A DNA stretch of 39,621 nt from Actinomycetota bacterium (GCA_016931915.1 JAFGDU010000031.1:1-39621), one strand, 5' to 3'; positions 1-9,532 are shown, counted from the stretch's first letter. The notes: a model not told the origin generated them from the letters alone. Numbers and translations are program-made.

Positions 1-3000
1 CGTCACCTGCGTTCCCACCGGCCCCAGGATTGGATCCAGGCCGTCTATCGCGGGGGTGACGGTGAAACCCATCGTGTTGCTGGTGCCGTAGATGGTGGTC
101 ACCGTTAGCGGACCGGTGTTCGCGCCGGGAGGCACCTTCACCTTTATCTCCCCGGTCGACCAGTGCGTGTACTCCGTGGCATCCACCCCGCCCACGGTTA
201 CATAGGAACTGCCCTTGAAGAAACCGAAATTGTACCCCTGGATGAGGATCTCGTCCCCCACCGCCCCGTTCGCCGTTATCAGGTCTATGTGGGGCGCGGC
301 GGAGATGATCTCCAGGCCGCCCGCGAGCGGCTGGGGCGTCTCCTCGGCCGGCACCCCGGAGCAGGGGGTGATTATATTGACGTCCCGGGGTGTGATGGGA
401 GCGAATAGATCGATATCGATGGTCACGCTCGCGAGATGCTCCGTCCACACCACGGTGCCCACCACGCTTATGCCGTCCGGGGGGTCGAAGGTGGCGTAGG
501 ACTGGCCGTCGACGAAGGCGGTCTCTAAGCCTGCCACCTCTATGGTCAGGCTCCGTCCCTGCACGCCCTTGGAGGGGTTCGCCGCATCGATCACCGGGTT
601 CCGCACCTTGAAGCCCCGCTTAAGAGGATGGGGATCGGGTACGGTGGTGGTGGTCACGTTCACGCTCCTCTCGGTGGCAGGCGCCCCCGCTGCTATGGTG
701 ATGTTGGCCGTGGCGTGGGTGGCGTCGGTCACCGTGGTGCCGTTCACGGTGATGCCGTCGGACGGTTCGAAGACCGCCGTGGACTGGCCGTCTGCGAACT
801 GCGTCTCGTAGCCGGTGATGTCCACGTCCACGCTATGCCCGCGGGCGAAGGAGGACGGACTCACACCGTGTATCCTCGCGTCGCAGATGGTGAACCCGCC
901 GTCGAGGGGCAGGGGCTCGTACTGTTCCCCCACCGTCTTCACGTGCACGTTGTACAGCCTCTCGCTTGCCCCCGCGGCGATGTCGATGTTGGCGACGACC
1001 TCCGTCGGGCTCAAGCAGGTGGTGCTGTTCACGGTGATGTCGTCGAAGAGGCCGGTCTGCGGCTTGAACTCGGCGTACGAGGTCCCGTCGAAGGCGGTGC
1101 CGTTGCCTTTGATATGCACGTCCAGGCCTGTTTCTCCCCACACTCCCGCGGTCGGAGCTATCTCGCTGATGCTTATATCGTAGATTGTCAGCGCTCCCGT
1201 CAGGTTATACGGCTCCTCGCCCCCGGTGATCACGCTCAAGTCCCTCACGCTGAGGTCGGCGTCGGAGGCGATGGAGATCTTCGCCCTCAAGTGACGGGCG
1301 TCGGTGACCTCGACCCATTCCACGCTGATGCCGCCCCCGCTGAAGGAGACGTTCGAATCGAACTGCCTGAAGTTGGTGTTACCGCCCGTTATCTCCACCT
1401 CGAGCTTGTGTCCCCTGGGCGCGGACTGAGGGCTGCAGGACTCTATGCCGGGATAGGCGGCGAGGACGGTGTCGCACTGCCCCTTGTCCCCAACTGCCCA
1501 GATGCTGTGCTTTGCCAGTGCCGAGACGCTGTAGAGGTCCAGCTGGGTGGTGCTCGTCTGGGCCTCCCAGCCCGAGCCGTGCCGGAGGATGGTGCCCTTC
1601 TGCCCCACCGCCCAGACATTGTCCTTGTCTAGGGCGGATACTGACTTGAGGTTCTCGGTGGTATTGCTGGTCTCCTGCGACCAGTCGCTTCCGCCGTTGT
1701 CCGAGAAGATGATGCGGCCGTCGTCCCCCACCGCCCAGAGGTGGGGGGAGTGGCCGGATACGGCCGCCGCGGTGATGCCGTAGAGGTTCTTGTCCGCGAC
1801 GCCCTTGTGCTGGGTCCAGGATTCCGTGCCGGAGTTGTAGCTCCAGACGTCGTGGTTGCCGCATACCGCCCACAGGTGGTTCATGTCCGTCCCCGCTACG
1901 GCTTTGCCGTTGAAGCCGCCCTTGACTGCCTTCCACCCCGCGCTGCTGTAGAAATAGGCGTAGTCGTCCCCCACAGCGCATACGCCGTTCCCTGACATTG
2001 CGGCCACCCCGTATATCTTTTTGGTGGTACCGCTGTTCTGGGCCTGCCAGCTGGAGCCGTTGTAGCGGAGGATGGTGCCGCTGTCTCCCACCGCCCACAC
2101 GTGGCCAGCGTCGAATGCCGAGACGCCATAGAGGTCCTTGGTAGTGCCGCTGTCTTGGGCCAGCCATGCGAGACCATCATAGTGGAGGATGGTGCCCTTT
2201 TCCCCCACCGCCCAGACGTTGGCGTCGTCCGCGGCAGAGACCCCGTAGAGCTTTGCCGTGGTGTGAGAGGGAGAGACGTCCTTCCACGAACTGCTGCTGG
2301 CGTCGTCGAGGAAAAGGACCTTCTCGTCATCTCCCACCGCCCATAAGGCGTTGCCAGCTGCCGCATAGACACCGCCGAGATGGGTGGAGCCGTGATGCTG
2401 TTTCTCCCAACCGTTCAGGCTGCTGTAATGGAGTATGGTCTCGTCGTCCCCCGCCACCCACAAATCGTTGTGCGACAGGGCACTGATGCTGTTCAGGGTG
2501 ACCTCGTCGCTCCAGGTCTCATCGTGCCAACTGCCGTCATACCTGTAGATAACGCCCTTCTGCCCCACTGCCCAGGCCTGGTCGGGACCGAAAGCGATCA
2601 CGTCCCTGAGGTTCCTGCTGTAGGTGTCGCCGGTGGGGTGGTCGGTCCACGAGGAGCCATCATAGTAGAGGGCGTGACCGTTGTCCCCCACCGCCCAGGC
2701 ACAGTTGTTACCGTCATGGCTGAAGGCATAGACGCCGTTGAGGCGGTGCGATGTGGTGTGGTCGAGCACCCACCTGTCGCCATTGAAGCGGTGGATCTCG
2801 AAACCACCCACCGCGAGCACGAAATCGCTGCTGGTCCCGGATATGCTCCTGGGAGAGAGCAAGGTGTGTTCGGCCTCGCTCCAGGTGTTCCCGTCGTAGA
2901 ACAATATTATGCCGTCTCCTACCGCCCACACGTGGGTGGAATCAAGCGCGAAAACGTCGTAGAGTTCCTTGCGCGTGCCGCTTTCCTGGGGGACCCACAT

Positions 3001-4077
3001 GGCGCCGTCGTAATGGAGGATGGAGCCGTAGTCCCCTACCGCCCAGGCGCTGTCGGCGGACAGGGCCGAAACCCCGGAGAGGTCCACGTTCACGTTGTTG
3101 TCCTGGTGGTTCCAGGAGATGCCGTTGTGGAAGAGGATGGTGCCGTTGTCGCCGACGGCCCATCCCGTGAGCAGGTTGTGGATGGACACTCCGTGCAGAG
3201 AATTGCCCGTGCCGCTGGGGACCTTGATCACGTTGAGGATGGGGATCTCGCCCCGGAAGATGTTCCCGTCCTGCCCCGTGATGAAGAGATCGGAGGTGCC
3301 CAGCACCGCTATGTCATACAGGTTCTTGGCATGGATGATGTGATCGAAAAAGCCCGTTTTGTTCTCCCAGCCAGTGGGACCTTTGTTCGCGATGGTGCCC
3401 AGGTCACCTACGGCCCACACCAGGTCGGTCGCCTTCGCGCATATGCCGTGTATGGCGTCGAAGTCGCTGGTCAGGCCACCGACTTTATATTCGTGGCTCC
3501 ATGAAGAGCCGTCGTAATGGTAGATATCGCCGTAGGTGCCCCCGCTCCAGGCGTTACTCGCGTCGAGCACGCTGATGCAGTATTGGTTGTGGTGATCGGG
3601 TATACTTTTTTCGCTCCAGCTGCCGTTGTAATGCAGGGCGGTGCCGCTGTTCCCCACCGCTATCACATTGGATGTACCGGAGGCCGATATCCCGTGCAGA
3701 TCCTTGTCTGCGGCATGGCTCTCCGCCGTGCTGTCATGAGCCCAGGAAATCCCATCGTAATGCAGGACAGTGCCCGCGTCTCCCACCGCCCATACGTCGT
3801 TTGCGTCTACCGCCCAGACACCGTTGAGGTTGCTGGTGGTGGGGCTGATCTGCGGGTTCCACCTCGCGCCGTCGTAGAAGAGTATGGTGCCCTCGGCGCC
3901 CACCGCCCATGCGTGGTCCGCGTCCAAGCAACAGACATCGCTCAGGTCATTGCCCGTGGGAGTGGGGTTCTCCCACACCCAGTAATCCTCGCCTGCACCG
4001 ATCGCCAACCCCACGGCGGAAATGCAAACGAGGGTGGAGATCACGACGATCATCACCGCTAGAGAAACGCGCTTCAT
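1..4077 (-). CDS. Giant secreted WAVGD-repeat beta-propeller protein with Ig/IPT domains (5' part; runs off left edge)
   Basis: Reading the minus strand from the ATG at 4077, all 1359 codons to base 1 are open, so the C-terminus lies outside the window. A GGAGG sits 8 bases before the ATG. Residues 1-28 are a signal peptide (MKR, a hydrophobic stretch, then Ala-Gly-Glu). Residues from about 30 to 865 hold about 21 repeats of 35-45 residues built around WAVGD-x-GTILHYDG-x-x-W, like Ycf48/Kelch-type propeller blades; 21 would make three seven-bladed propellers (inference). From about 870 follow four Ig-like modules of about 90 residues (pattern PSxAxGHxxxVxITG ... DATH), then IPT/TIG-type modules ending in GPVGTQVT at the edge. 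Probably extracellular or cell-wall bound, for binding or adhesion; no catalytic motif is seen. Other frames contain long shadow ORFs because of the repeated GC-rich codons. Confidence 0.88.
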   Translation of the reverse strand, partial: MKRVSLAVMIVVISTLVCISAVGLAIGAGEDYWVWENPTPTGNDLSDVCCLDADHAWAVGAEGTILFYDGARWNPQISPTTSNLNGVWAVDANDVWAVGDAGTVLHYDGISWAHDSTAESHAADKDLHGISASGTSNVIAVGNSGTALHYNGSWSEKSIPDHHNQYCISVLDASNAWSGGTYGDIYHYDGSSWSHEYKVGGLTSDFDAIHGICAKATDLVWAVGDLGTIANKGPTGWENKTGFFDHIIHAKNLYDIAVLGTSDLFITGQDGNIFRGEIPILNVIKVPSGTGNSLHGVSIHNLLTGWAVGDNGTILFHNGISWNHQDNNVNVDLSGVSALSADSAWAVGDYGSILHYDGAMWVPQESGTRKELYDVFALDSTHVWAVGDGIILFYDGNTWSEAEHTLLSPRSISGTSSDFVLAVGGFEIHRFNGDRWVLDHTTSHRLNGVYAFSHDGNNCAWAVGDNGHALYYDGSSWTDHPTGDTYSRNLRDVIAFGPDQAWAVGQKGVIYRYDGSWHDETWSDEVTLNSISALSHNDLWVAGDDETILHYSSLNGWEKQHHGSTHLGGVYAAAGNALWAVGDDEKVLFLDDASSSSWKDVSPSHTTAKLYGVSAADDANVWAVGEKGTILHYDGLAWLAQDSGTTKDLYGVSAFDAGHVWAVGDSGTILRYNGSSWQAQNSGTTKKIYGVAAMSGNGVCAVGDDYAYFYSSAGWKAVKGGFNGKAVAGTDMNHLWAVCGNHDVWSYNSGTESWTQHKGVADKNLYGITAAAVSGHSPHLWAVGDDGRIIFSDNGGSDWSQETSNTTENLKSVSALDKDNVWAVGQKGTILRHGSGWEAQTSTTQLDLYSVSALAKHSIWAVGDKGQCDTVLAAYPGIESCSPQSAPRGHKLEVEITGGNTNFRQFDSNVSFSGGGISVEWVEVTDARHLRAKISIASDADLSVRDLSVITGGEEPYNLTGALTIYDISISEIAPTAGVWGETGLDVHIKGNGTAFDGTSYAEFKPQTGLFDDITVNSTTCLSPTEVVANIDIAAGASERLYNVHVKTVGEQYEPLPLDGGFTICDARIHGVSPSSFARGHSVDVDITGYETQFADGQSTAVFEPSDGITVNGTTVTDATHATANITIAAGAPATERSVNVTTTTVPDPHPLKRGFKVRNPVIDAANPSKGVQGRSLTIEVAGLETAFVDGQSYATFDPPDGISVVGTVVWTEHLASVTIDIDLFAPITPRDVNIITPCSGVPAEETPQPLAGGLEIISAAPHIDLITANGAVGDEILIQGYNFGFFKGSSYVTVGGVDATEYTHWSTGEIKVKVPPGANTGPLTVTTIYGTSNTMGFTVTPAIDGLDPILGPVGTQVT

Positions 4078-4119
4078 GGCTATATCCTCCGATCTAATTG
4101 GAAGGGTAAAGGGGGAACG

Positions 4120-4150
4120 CGGGCAGAACCTATCTGTTCTCTACTGCCCG
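4120..4150 (-). promoter_or_regulatory. Bulged hairpin in the 5' leader of the giant propeller gene
   Basis: In minus-strand sense, CGGGC pairs with GCCCG and, across a small bulge, AGAAC pairs with GTTCT around a short loop. It lies 43-73 bases before the start codon, so it would be in the leader of that mRNA. No known riboswitch consensus was recognised and no convincing promoter was found in the 4151-4307 stretch upstream. The stem is seen directly; a regulatory role is inference. Confidence 0.35.
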
Positions 4151-4307
4151 GATGTGCAAGGAGCGTATTTGGGAAAGGTACCATATCCAGTTGCCCCGAA
4201 TCCATCCTCAACCGTTTTTGCCAGCTCACATTGCCAGTACGGCAGCAAAAGAGCCGTCTCATCTATTATTCTCGGTATGGCCGCGATATTCATTTATTCA
4301 GTCTAAG

Positions 4308-4378
4308 AGGGTCAGATCTTTGATCTTGAAAACCCAGGAAATATCTGGCAGCAAATTCAAACATAAAGACTTGACCCT
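4308..4378. repeat. 71-bp imperfect palindrome with AGGGTCA ends at a stop codon
   Basis: The left arm begins AGGGTCAGATCTTTG and the right arm, read on the minus strand, begins AGGGTCAAGTCTTTA; the outer 23 bases of the arms match at about 17 positions. A small inner hairpin (CCAG/CTGG) lies in the middle. The right end overlaps the TAG stop codon (4377-4379) of the minus-strand gene next to it, so the element edge forms the end of that gene. The AGGGTCA/GGGGTCAG head is shared with repeats near 16400, 22309, 37889 and the right window edge, which suggests related non-autonomous mobile elements. Confidence 0.55.
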
Positions 4379-5330
4379 AAAGACGGGCCTCGACCTTCAT
4401 CATGATCCTGCCGCAAGCGCCCAGGGGCCATGCTCCTCCGTAGCAGCCGATGGGGATGTCCAGCAGGTCGCCGCAGAAAGATGCGTCTCCTCCGGCTCCC
4501 TCGGCCATCCTCTCCAACAGCAGCATGACGCGGTACCACGCCCTGTTCAAGGCCATGATGCAGACATCCCCGTCGTTCTCCTCCAGGACCACGCGGCCCA
4601 TGGCATCGAGGATGAACTCGTCGCCCGCAGCGTGGCCCGCCGGGCAGGCCTGCGATTCGACGACCCTGACGACTATGCGGCAGTCCTGGAACTCCTCCAG
4701 GGCGCGCATCCGCATGGCGCGCTTGGGGGCCGCCAGGAACGCCTCCAGCTCCTCCTCCCCCAGGGGGAGCCGGCGCATGAACTCCGTGGGTTCAGGGCCA
4801 CCGCTCATCGGCGCCTCCTCCACGGCGCGGCAGGCGCCGACCTGCCTGCGGTTCCACAGGAACATGTAGGGCGCAAGGGCCAGTATGGAGCGCAACTGCT
4901 CCAGGATGGGCATCTTCTCGCGCGTGACGCGGAAGGTGCAGGCGCCCAGGCCGCCGTAGTCTAGTCCGGGGTCGGTACAGGCGATGGTATCAAAGATCAT
5001 GCCGTTGGGGTCTTTCCTCTGCAGCATGTGATCGTAGTAGGAGTATGCCAGCGGCGAGAGCTGGGAGAGGGCGTGTATACAGATTGAAGGGGGGCACTTG
5101 TGCCGGATCAATCCACCCATGGCATCAAGGTAGATGGCTTTCCCCTCGTAGTTGGTGCCCATGCAGTGGTTTGCGCACACGGGCTCGATCTTGATCCAGT
5201 AGCTCATGTCCTTGAGCTCCACCGCGTCCACCAGGCCGGTTCCCTTGGCCTGCTCCAGCTGCCCCGGGGTGTATCCCCAGCGGTTCTTGACGATATGATA
5301 GCTTACCTTCTGGATGATTTCCTTGAGCAC
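4377..5330 (-). CDS. Tandem TIGR04076-type cysteine-rich protein
   Basis: A 317-residue soluble protein starting at a GTG with AAAGGAGG five bases upstream. It contains two copies of one domain, at about residues 47-135 and 219-313. Both carry LDAMG (68-72 and 241-245), a CI-x-AL motif (84-88 and 257-261) and a C-terminal GAC (129-131 and 304-306). This pattern resembles the TIGR04076 family of small (about 90 residue) proteins of unknown function, here duplicated and joined by a charged linker. The many paired cysteines could bind a metal, but that is inference. It is transcribed divergently from the flavin oxidoreductase that follows, with 377 bases between them. Its stop codon coincides with the edge of a palindromic repeat, so the original C-terminus may have been altered. 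Confidence 0.75.
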   Translation of the reverse strand: MLKEIIQKVSYHIVKNRWGYTPGQLEQAKGTGLVDAVELKDMSYWIKIEPVCANHCMGTNYEGKAIYLDAMGGLIRHKCPPSICIHALSQLSPLAYSYYDHMLQRKDPNGMIFDTIACTDPGLDYGGLGACTFRVTREKMPILEQLRSILALAPYMFLWNRRQVGACRAVEEAPMSGGPEPTEFMRRLPLGEEELEAFLAAPKRAMRMRALEEFQDCRIVVRVVESQACPAGHAAGDEFILDAMGRVVLEENDGDVCIMALNRAWYRVMLLLERMAEGAGGDASFCGDLLDIPIGCYGGAWPLGACGRIMMKVEARL

Positions 5331-5591
5331 GATGACCTCCTTTACAGTTTACGGCGAGTGCTGTTGCAGCGCTCTTTCCCCATGAATCAAAGTCCATGAA
5401 AGGCTCGCATAATAGTAGGTAAGATGCCCCGGTTCGAGACTGCAAGCGTTTCGGATGCTGTTGCACATCTAAAATAATACAACTCCCTTGCGGTGCCAAA
5501 TCCATGCTGCCGTCCATGCTTACGATAACCCTGCCGGCGAGACATCCGACACATTTATCGAGTGATCTCGAGGACGGAGGCCGCCGCGTTT

Positions 5592-5621
5592 TTGACACCC
5601 TATCTTCATCCTGACTATACT
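5592..5621 (+). promoter_or_regulatory. Sigma-70-type promoter for the OYE-family gene
   Basis: TTGACA (5592-5597) and TATACT (5616-5621) are separated by 18 bases, a near-consensus housekeeping promoter. Transcription would start near 5628, leaving a leader of about 80 bases before the ATG at 5708. The rest of the 5331-5707 gap shows no convincing gene. Confidence 0.7.
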
Positions 5622-5707
5622 TTCATCGGGGCTTTCAAGGCACGCTGACCACCACCGCGCTCCACTCATCGCAAGGCCGTAGTCCGCTTACACTGCGACA
5701 GGGGGTT

Positions 5708-6886
5708 ATGATGTCGATACTCTTCAGCCCGGTTAGATTGGGAGACCTCGAGATAAAGAACCGCTTCGTACATTCCGGAACCACGGAGTCCATGGCGCAG
5801 GAAAGCGGCGAGGTAACCGAAGCGCTGCTCGGGCGCTACGAGAAGCTGGCCAGGGGTGGCGTGGGCTTGATCATGCCGGGGGCGATGTACGTACAGCCCT
5901 CGGGAAAGCATTTCAGGCTGGCCACGGGTATCCACAGCGACGACATGATACCCGGCCTGCGCAACCTGGTGGGGGCGGTGCACGCCCAGGGCGGAAAGAT
6001 CGTATTCCAGCTTAACCACGCGGGCAGGCAGACGGTCAAAGCCATCATCGGCCAGAAACCCATGGGCCCGTCGGCATATAAAAGGGACCCCGCCTACCTG
6101 GTCAAGCCCCGGGAGATGACGGAGGAAGACATCCGGGAGACCATCCACGCCTTCGGCAGGGCCGCGGGCCGGGCCGCCGCAGCCGGGGCGGACGGGGTGC
6201 AGATACACGCCGCTCACGGCTACCTGATCAACCAGTTCCTCTCCCCCTTCTTCAACGCCAGGTCGGACAGTTGGGGAGGCAGCAACGAGAACCGTTTCCG
6301 TTTCCTGGCGGAGACCTATAAAGAGGTGAAGGCGAACCTGCCGGCGGAGATGGCCGTGCTGGTCAAACTGAACACCAACGATTTCACCCCTCGGGACGGC
6401 GTCACGCCGCCCCTTGCCGCCAAGTACGCGGGGTGGCTGCAGCAACTGGGAATCGACGGCGTGGAGGTCAGCCAGGGCTCCATCTACGGCATGATGAACG
6501 TCATGCGCGGCGGCATCCCCGTCAAGGAGATGCTGGAATCCCAGGCGGCCTGGAAGAGGCCGGCTGCTTGGTTCCTGCTCAAGGGGATGCAGGGGAAGTT
6601 CGACCTGGAGGAAGCGTACAACCTGGCGGCCGCCAAGGTGGTCAAGCCTGCCCTTGAAGGGGTCCCCCTCATACTGGTGGGCGGCATGCGCCGCGCTTCC
6701 CACATGGAGGAGGTCCTGCAGGACGGGCACGCCGACCTCATCTCCCTCTCCCGCCCCTTGATCAGGGAACCGGACCTGGTGAATAAATTCGAGGAAGGCA
6801 AGGAAGAGGCATCCTGCGTCTCCTGCAACAAGTGTTTTGCCGCCATGATCGCCGACAAGCCCGTACGATGCTACTGCAAGGTATGA
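5708..6886 (+). CDS. NADH:flavin oxidoreductase, Old Yellow Enzyme family, with a 4Fe-4S motif
   Basis: A 392-residue FMN-dependent TIM-barrel enzyme. The substrate-side signature HAAHGYLINQFLSP with NENR further on, the HAGRQ motif and a C-terminal phosphate-binding VGGMR segment are all present. The C-terminus ends with cysteines at 370, 373, 376 and 388, the CxxCxxC-x11-C arrangement that holds a 4Fe-4S cluster in 2,4-dienoyl-CoA reductase and trimethylamine dehydrogenase. The protein stops there and lacks the FAD/NAD(P) domain those enzymes carry, so an external partner must deliver electrons. Likely role: reduction of an activated C=C bond; substrate unknown. GGGGG precedes tandem ATG codons at 5708 and 5711. 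The methyltransferase follows after 14 bases, probably in the same transcript. Confidence 0.9.
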   Translation: MMSILFSPVRLGDLEIKNRFVHSGTTESMAQESGEVTEALLGRYEKLARGGVGLIMPGAMYVQPSGKHFRLATGIHSDDMIPGLRNLVGAVHAQGGKIVFQLNHAGRQTVKAIIGQKPMGPSAYKRDPAYLVKPREMTEEDIRETIHAFGRAAGRAAAAGADGVQIHAAHGYLINQFLSPFFNARSDSWGGSNENRFRFLAETYKEVKANLPAEMAVLVKLNTNDFTPRDGVTPPLAAKYAGWLQQLGIDGVEVSQGSIYGMMNVMRGGIPVKEMLESQAAWKRPAAWFLLKGMQGKFDLEEAYNLAAAKVVKPALEGVPLILVGGMRRASHMEEVLQDGHADLISLSRPLIREPDLVNKFEEGKEEASCVSCNKCFAAMIADKPVRCYCKV

Positions 6887-6900
6887 GCGAATAGGGTCAC

Positions 6901-7551
6901 ATGGCCTATACATGGGGATGGGGGTCTGTTGTGCACGAGAACGCCACCGCTTACCTCAAAGAGTGGTTCGACCGCATGGCCCCCACCTACGACCGCCTGG
7001 AGTACCTGCTCGGGAACGTAAGGCCCCGGGTGGTGGAGATGGCGGCGCCGGGGCAGGGCGCCAGGGTACTCGACGCGGCCACCGGCACGGGCAGCCAGGC
7101 GCTTGCTTTCGCTAGCACTGGCTGCGAGGCCACCGGCATCGACCTCTCCGAGGAGATGATCGCCCTGGCGCGCAGCAAGGACGGCTGCGGCAGGACGACC
7201 TTCCTGAACGCCGACGCCTCCAGCATGCCCTTCGCGGACGGCAGCTTCGACGTCTCCGTCATATCCTTTGCCCTGCACGACATGCCGGGCCCCATGCGCG
7301 AGAAGGTCCTGGAAGAACTGGTGCGGGTGACGGTTCCGGGGGGCACCATCATGATCGTGGATTACGAGATCCCCCGGGATTTCATCCACAGGCTCTTCAT
7401 ACGCTTCATGCTCTCCCGCTACGAAAACGTATACGTCCCCGCCTACTTCTCGTACGACCTAGAGGGGGCCATCGAGGGACTGGGCTTGGAGATCGAGGAT
7501 AAACGCCAGGTACTCAGGGGAGTGGGCAGGATACTCAAGTGCCGTAAGTAA
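6901..7551 (+). CDS. Class I SAM-dependent methyltransferase (UbiE/Methyltransf_11-like)
   Basis: 216 residues with a full Rossmann methyltransferase core: motif I VLDAATGTGS (56-65), the acidic residue of strand 2 in GIDLSEEM (D81), NADASSMPF (103-111) and the strand-4 segment FDVSVISFALHDM. The N-terminal YLKEWFDRMAPTYDRLEYLL region resembles the UbiE/ubiquinone-menaquinone group, but the substrate cannot be told. The start is uncertain: ATG 6901 has a weak AGGG, while GTG 6931 has GATGGGGG six bases before it and would remove ten residues. It lies 14 bases after the OYE-type gene and is likely co-transcribed. A short hairpin (GCGGC/GCCGC) follows the stop without a T-run. Confidence 0.85.
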   Translation: MAYTWGWGSVVHENATAYLKEWFDRMAPTYDRLEYLLGNVRPRVVEMAAPGQGARVLDAATGTGSQALAFASTGCEATGIDLSEEMIALARSKDGCGRTTFLNADASSMPFADGSFDVSVISFALHDMPGPMREKVLEELVRVTVPGGTIMIVDYEIPRDFIHRLFIRFMLSRYENVYVPAYFSYDLEGAIEGLGLEIEDKRQVLRGVGRILKCRK

Positions 7552-7807
7552 GAGCCGGGGAGCAGGTCGATCCGGTCACCGCGGCACGAAGCCGCCTGCT
7601 GATCACCATACTCCGTCAGGATGCGCGACAGGTCTCGTTTTCGTCTTCTTTCCCCGCAGCATCACTCACCGAACAGGCCTAGTAGAGGTTGAGGACTGCG
7701 GCGCCGCGGGAACTCTCAAGGAGTATCTGCGGCCCACCGAAGAGATAAAAAAGATGATATATGGCTGGCTTGTCCGCCAGGCCCACGCCTATACCGGGAG
7801 GTGCACG

Positions 7808-9532
7808 ATGTTTCTGGATCGTATGTCATGGTCGTTGTTCGGATCGCCCTTCAAACGGGACGGCTCCGACCCCGCCGACCTGGTGGTTGCCAACGCCGAT
7901 ATCTTCACTTCGGATATCACCAACCCACGCGCCAGTGCCGTGGCGGTAAGGGATGGCCGCATCCTGTATATCGGCGACGAAAGCGGTGCCGCCGTCCATG
8001 TGGGGCCGGACACGCAGGTCATCGACGGCAAGGGCAGGGTCATGACCCCGGGGTTCATCGACAACCACTGCCACGTGGTATGGATAGGCGGCATGACGGC
8101 CATCATGACCACGCGGCTCATGGAGGCAAAGAACCTGGACGAGATGCTGGAGATGGTCCTGGAGCAATCCCGCGCCAACCCCGACCTCCCCTACGTATCC
8201 GGGGTGGGCTGGAGGTTCGAGTACGCCCCCGGTGGCTCCCCCGACCGCAAGGTGATGGACGCGGTGGTCGCGGACCGGCCGGTCCTGCTCATGTCCATCT
8301 GTGGCCAGTGCGGGTGGCTCAACACCCGCGCCGTGGAGCTGCTGGAGGAGAGGAACCCCCAGGCCCTGCGGAGGCTCGCCCCCAGGCGCGACGCTTCCGG
8401 CGTCTGCGTGGGCGCCCTGGACCACTTTCACTCCTTCTCCCCCTTGGACTTCTTCACGCCAGAGGAGATAGCTCCCGTGTTCGAATCCGCCGTACCGGAT
8501 ACCATCGCCGCGGTGATGGACGAGGCGGTCTCGGTGGGGGTCACGGCCATGGACGACGTGCAGTTCTACCGCCCCTTCTTGCCCTACGTGATCAAGTACC
8601 GGGAGAAAGGAATCTTCGACAAGGTGCGCCTGCGCGGCTCTCTCTATGTCGACCCATACGACCTGGAGGACGAGGGGAGGCTCCGCGACGACCTGGCATG
8701 GTGGATAGCCATGGGCAAGGAATCGGACCAGCGCCTGACCCTCGGCAAGTCCCTGAAGTTCTATATCGACGGTACCCTGGGCAACCGCACCGCTTTCTTC
8801 CTGGAGCCCTACGAGGACGATCCCTCCTACTACGGCAGGCCGGACTGGACCCAGGAGGACTTCGAGCGCGTGATCGAGATCACCGACGGTATGCAGCTCC
8901 AGACCTGCACCCATTCCGTCGGCGACGCGGGCATCCGCAGGGTGATAGACTCCTGCGAGCGCGCTCGCAAGCTCAACGGGGAATGGGATTCGCGCCACCG
9001 CCTCGAGCACTGCGAGTTCCCCATCCCGGAGGACCGGGAGAGGATGGCGCGCATGGACATGCAGGCGGCCATGCAGCCGGCACATTTCTTCGGAGACGAG
9101 GTGCTCGAGAAGTTCATGGGACCGGAGAGGATGCAGCGTTACGATCCCTGGCGCAGCCTGGAGAAGGCGGGGGTAAACGTTTCCTTCGGCAGCGACTGGT
9201 GCAACAGCCCCCTCAATCCCTTCTACGGCCTGCTGCTCGCGACTACGCGCATGAATTATAAGGGCAAGACCGACTGGGGGCCGGAGGAGAAGATCGACAT
9301 CGAGGACGCCGTCAGACACTGGACCATCGGCTCCGCGCGCGCGCTCAAGATGGAGGACGATATCGGCTCCCTGGAGAAGGGGAAGTACGCCGACTTCGTG
9401 ATCTGGAACACCAGCCCGCTCAAGGTCAGCTCCTGGTGGTTCCTGCTCACCCACGAGCTGGAGCTGGGAAAACTCGAGGACTTCGTGGACCTGACCTTCG
9501 TGAACGGAAAACTCGTCTACGAGAAGTCATGA
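7808..9532 (+). CDS. YtcJ-like metal-dependent amidohydrolase
   Basis: A 574-residue cytoplasmic enzyme of the amidohydrolase superfamily (Amidohydro_3, YtcJ type). The N-terminal small beta domain reads DLVVANADIFTSD and AVAVRDGRILYIGD, followed by the metal site TPGFIDNHCHV. Later come a lysine strand (LKFYIDGTLGNRT), THSVGDAGIRR, HRLEHCEF and SFGSDWCNSP with the catalytic Asp, and the C-terminal GSLEKGKYADFVIW. The family hydrolyses C-N bonds in varied amides and cyclic compounds; substrate unknown. An in-frame ATG at 7754 would add 18 residues, but GGGAGG lies only before the ATG at 7808, so that start is chosen. The 256 bases upstream contain no other convincing gene. Confidence 0.88.
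   Translation: MFLDRMSWSLFGSPFKRDGSDPADLVVANADIFTSDITNPRASAVAVRDGRILYIGDESGAAVHVGPDTQVIDGKGRVMTPGFIDNHCHVVWIGGMTAIMTTRLMEAKNLDEMLEMVLEQSRANPDLPYVSGVGWRFEYAPGGSPDRKVMDAVVADRPVLLMSICGQCGWLNTRAVELLEERNPQALRRLAPRRDASGVCVGALDHFHSFSPLDFFTPEEIAPVFESAVPDTIAAVMDEAVSVGVTAMDDVQFYRPFLPYVIKYREKGIFDKVRLRGSLYVDPYDLEDEGRLRDDLAWWIAMGKESDQRLTLGKSLKFYIDGTLGNRTAFFLEPYEDDPSYYGRPDWTQEDFERVIEITDGMQLQTCTHSVGDAGIRRVIDSCERARKLNGEWDSRHRLEHCEFPIPEDRERMARMDMQAAMQPAHFFGDEVLEKFMGPERMQRYDPWRSLEKAGVNVSFGSDWCNSPLNPFYGLLLATTRMNYKGKTDWGPEEKIDIEDAVRHWTIGSARALKMEDDIGSLEKGKYADFVIWNTSPLKVSSWWFLLTHELELGKLEDFVDLTFVNGKLVYEKS

Noticed and set aside
628..3504. Long plus-strand frames (628-1632 and 2380-3504)
   Set aside because: They are shadows of the minus-strand propeller gene, which is open for all 1359 codons with signal peptide and repeats.
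5666..6913. 415-codon open frame on the minus strand
   Set aside because: Antisense shadow of the OYE-type enzyme, which has its own promoter, start and signature motifs.
7826..9454. 542-codon open frame on the minus strand
   Set aside because: Antisense shadow of the amidohydrolase; biased composition and no motif.
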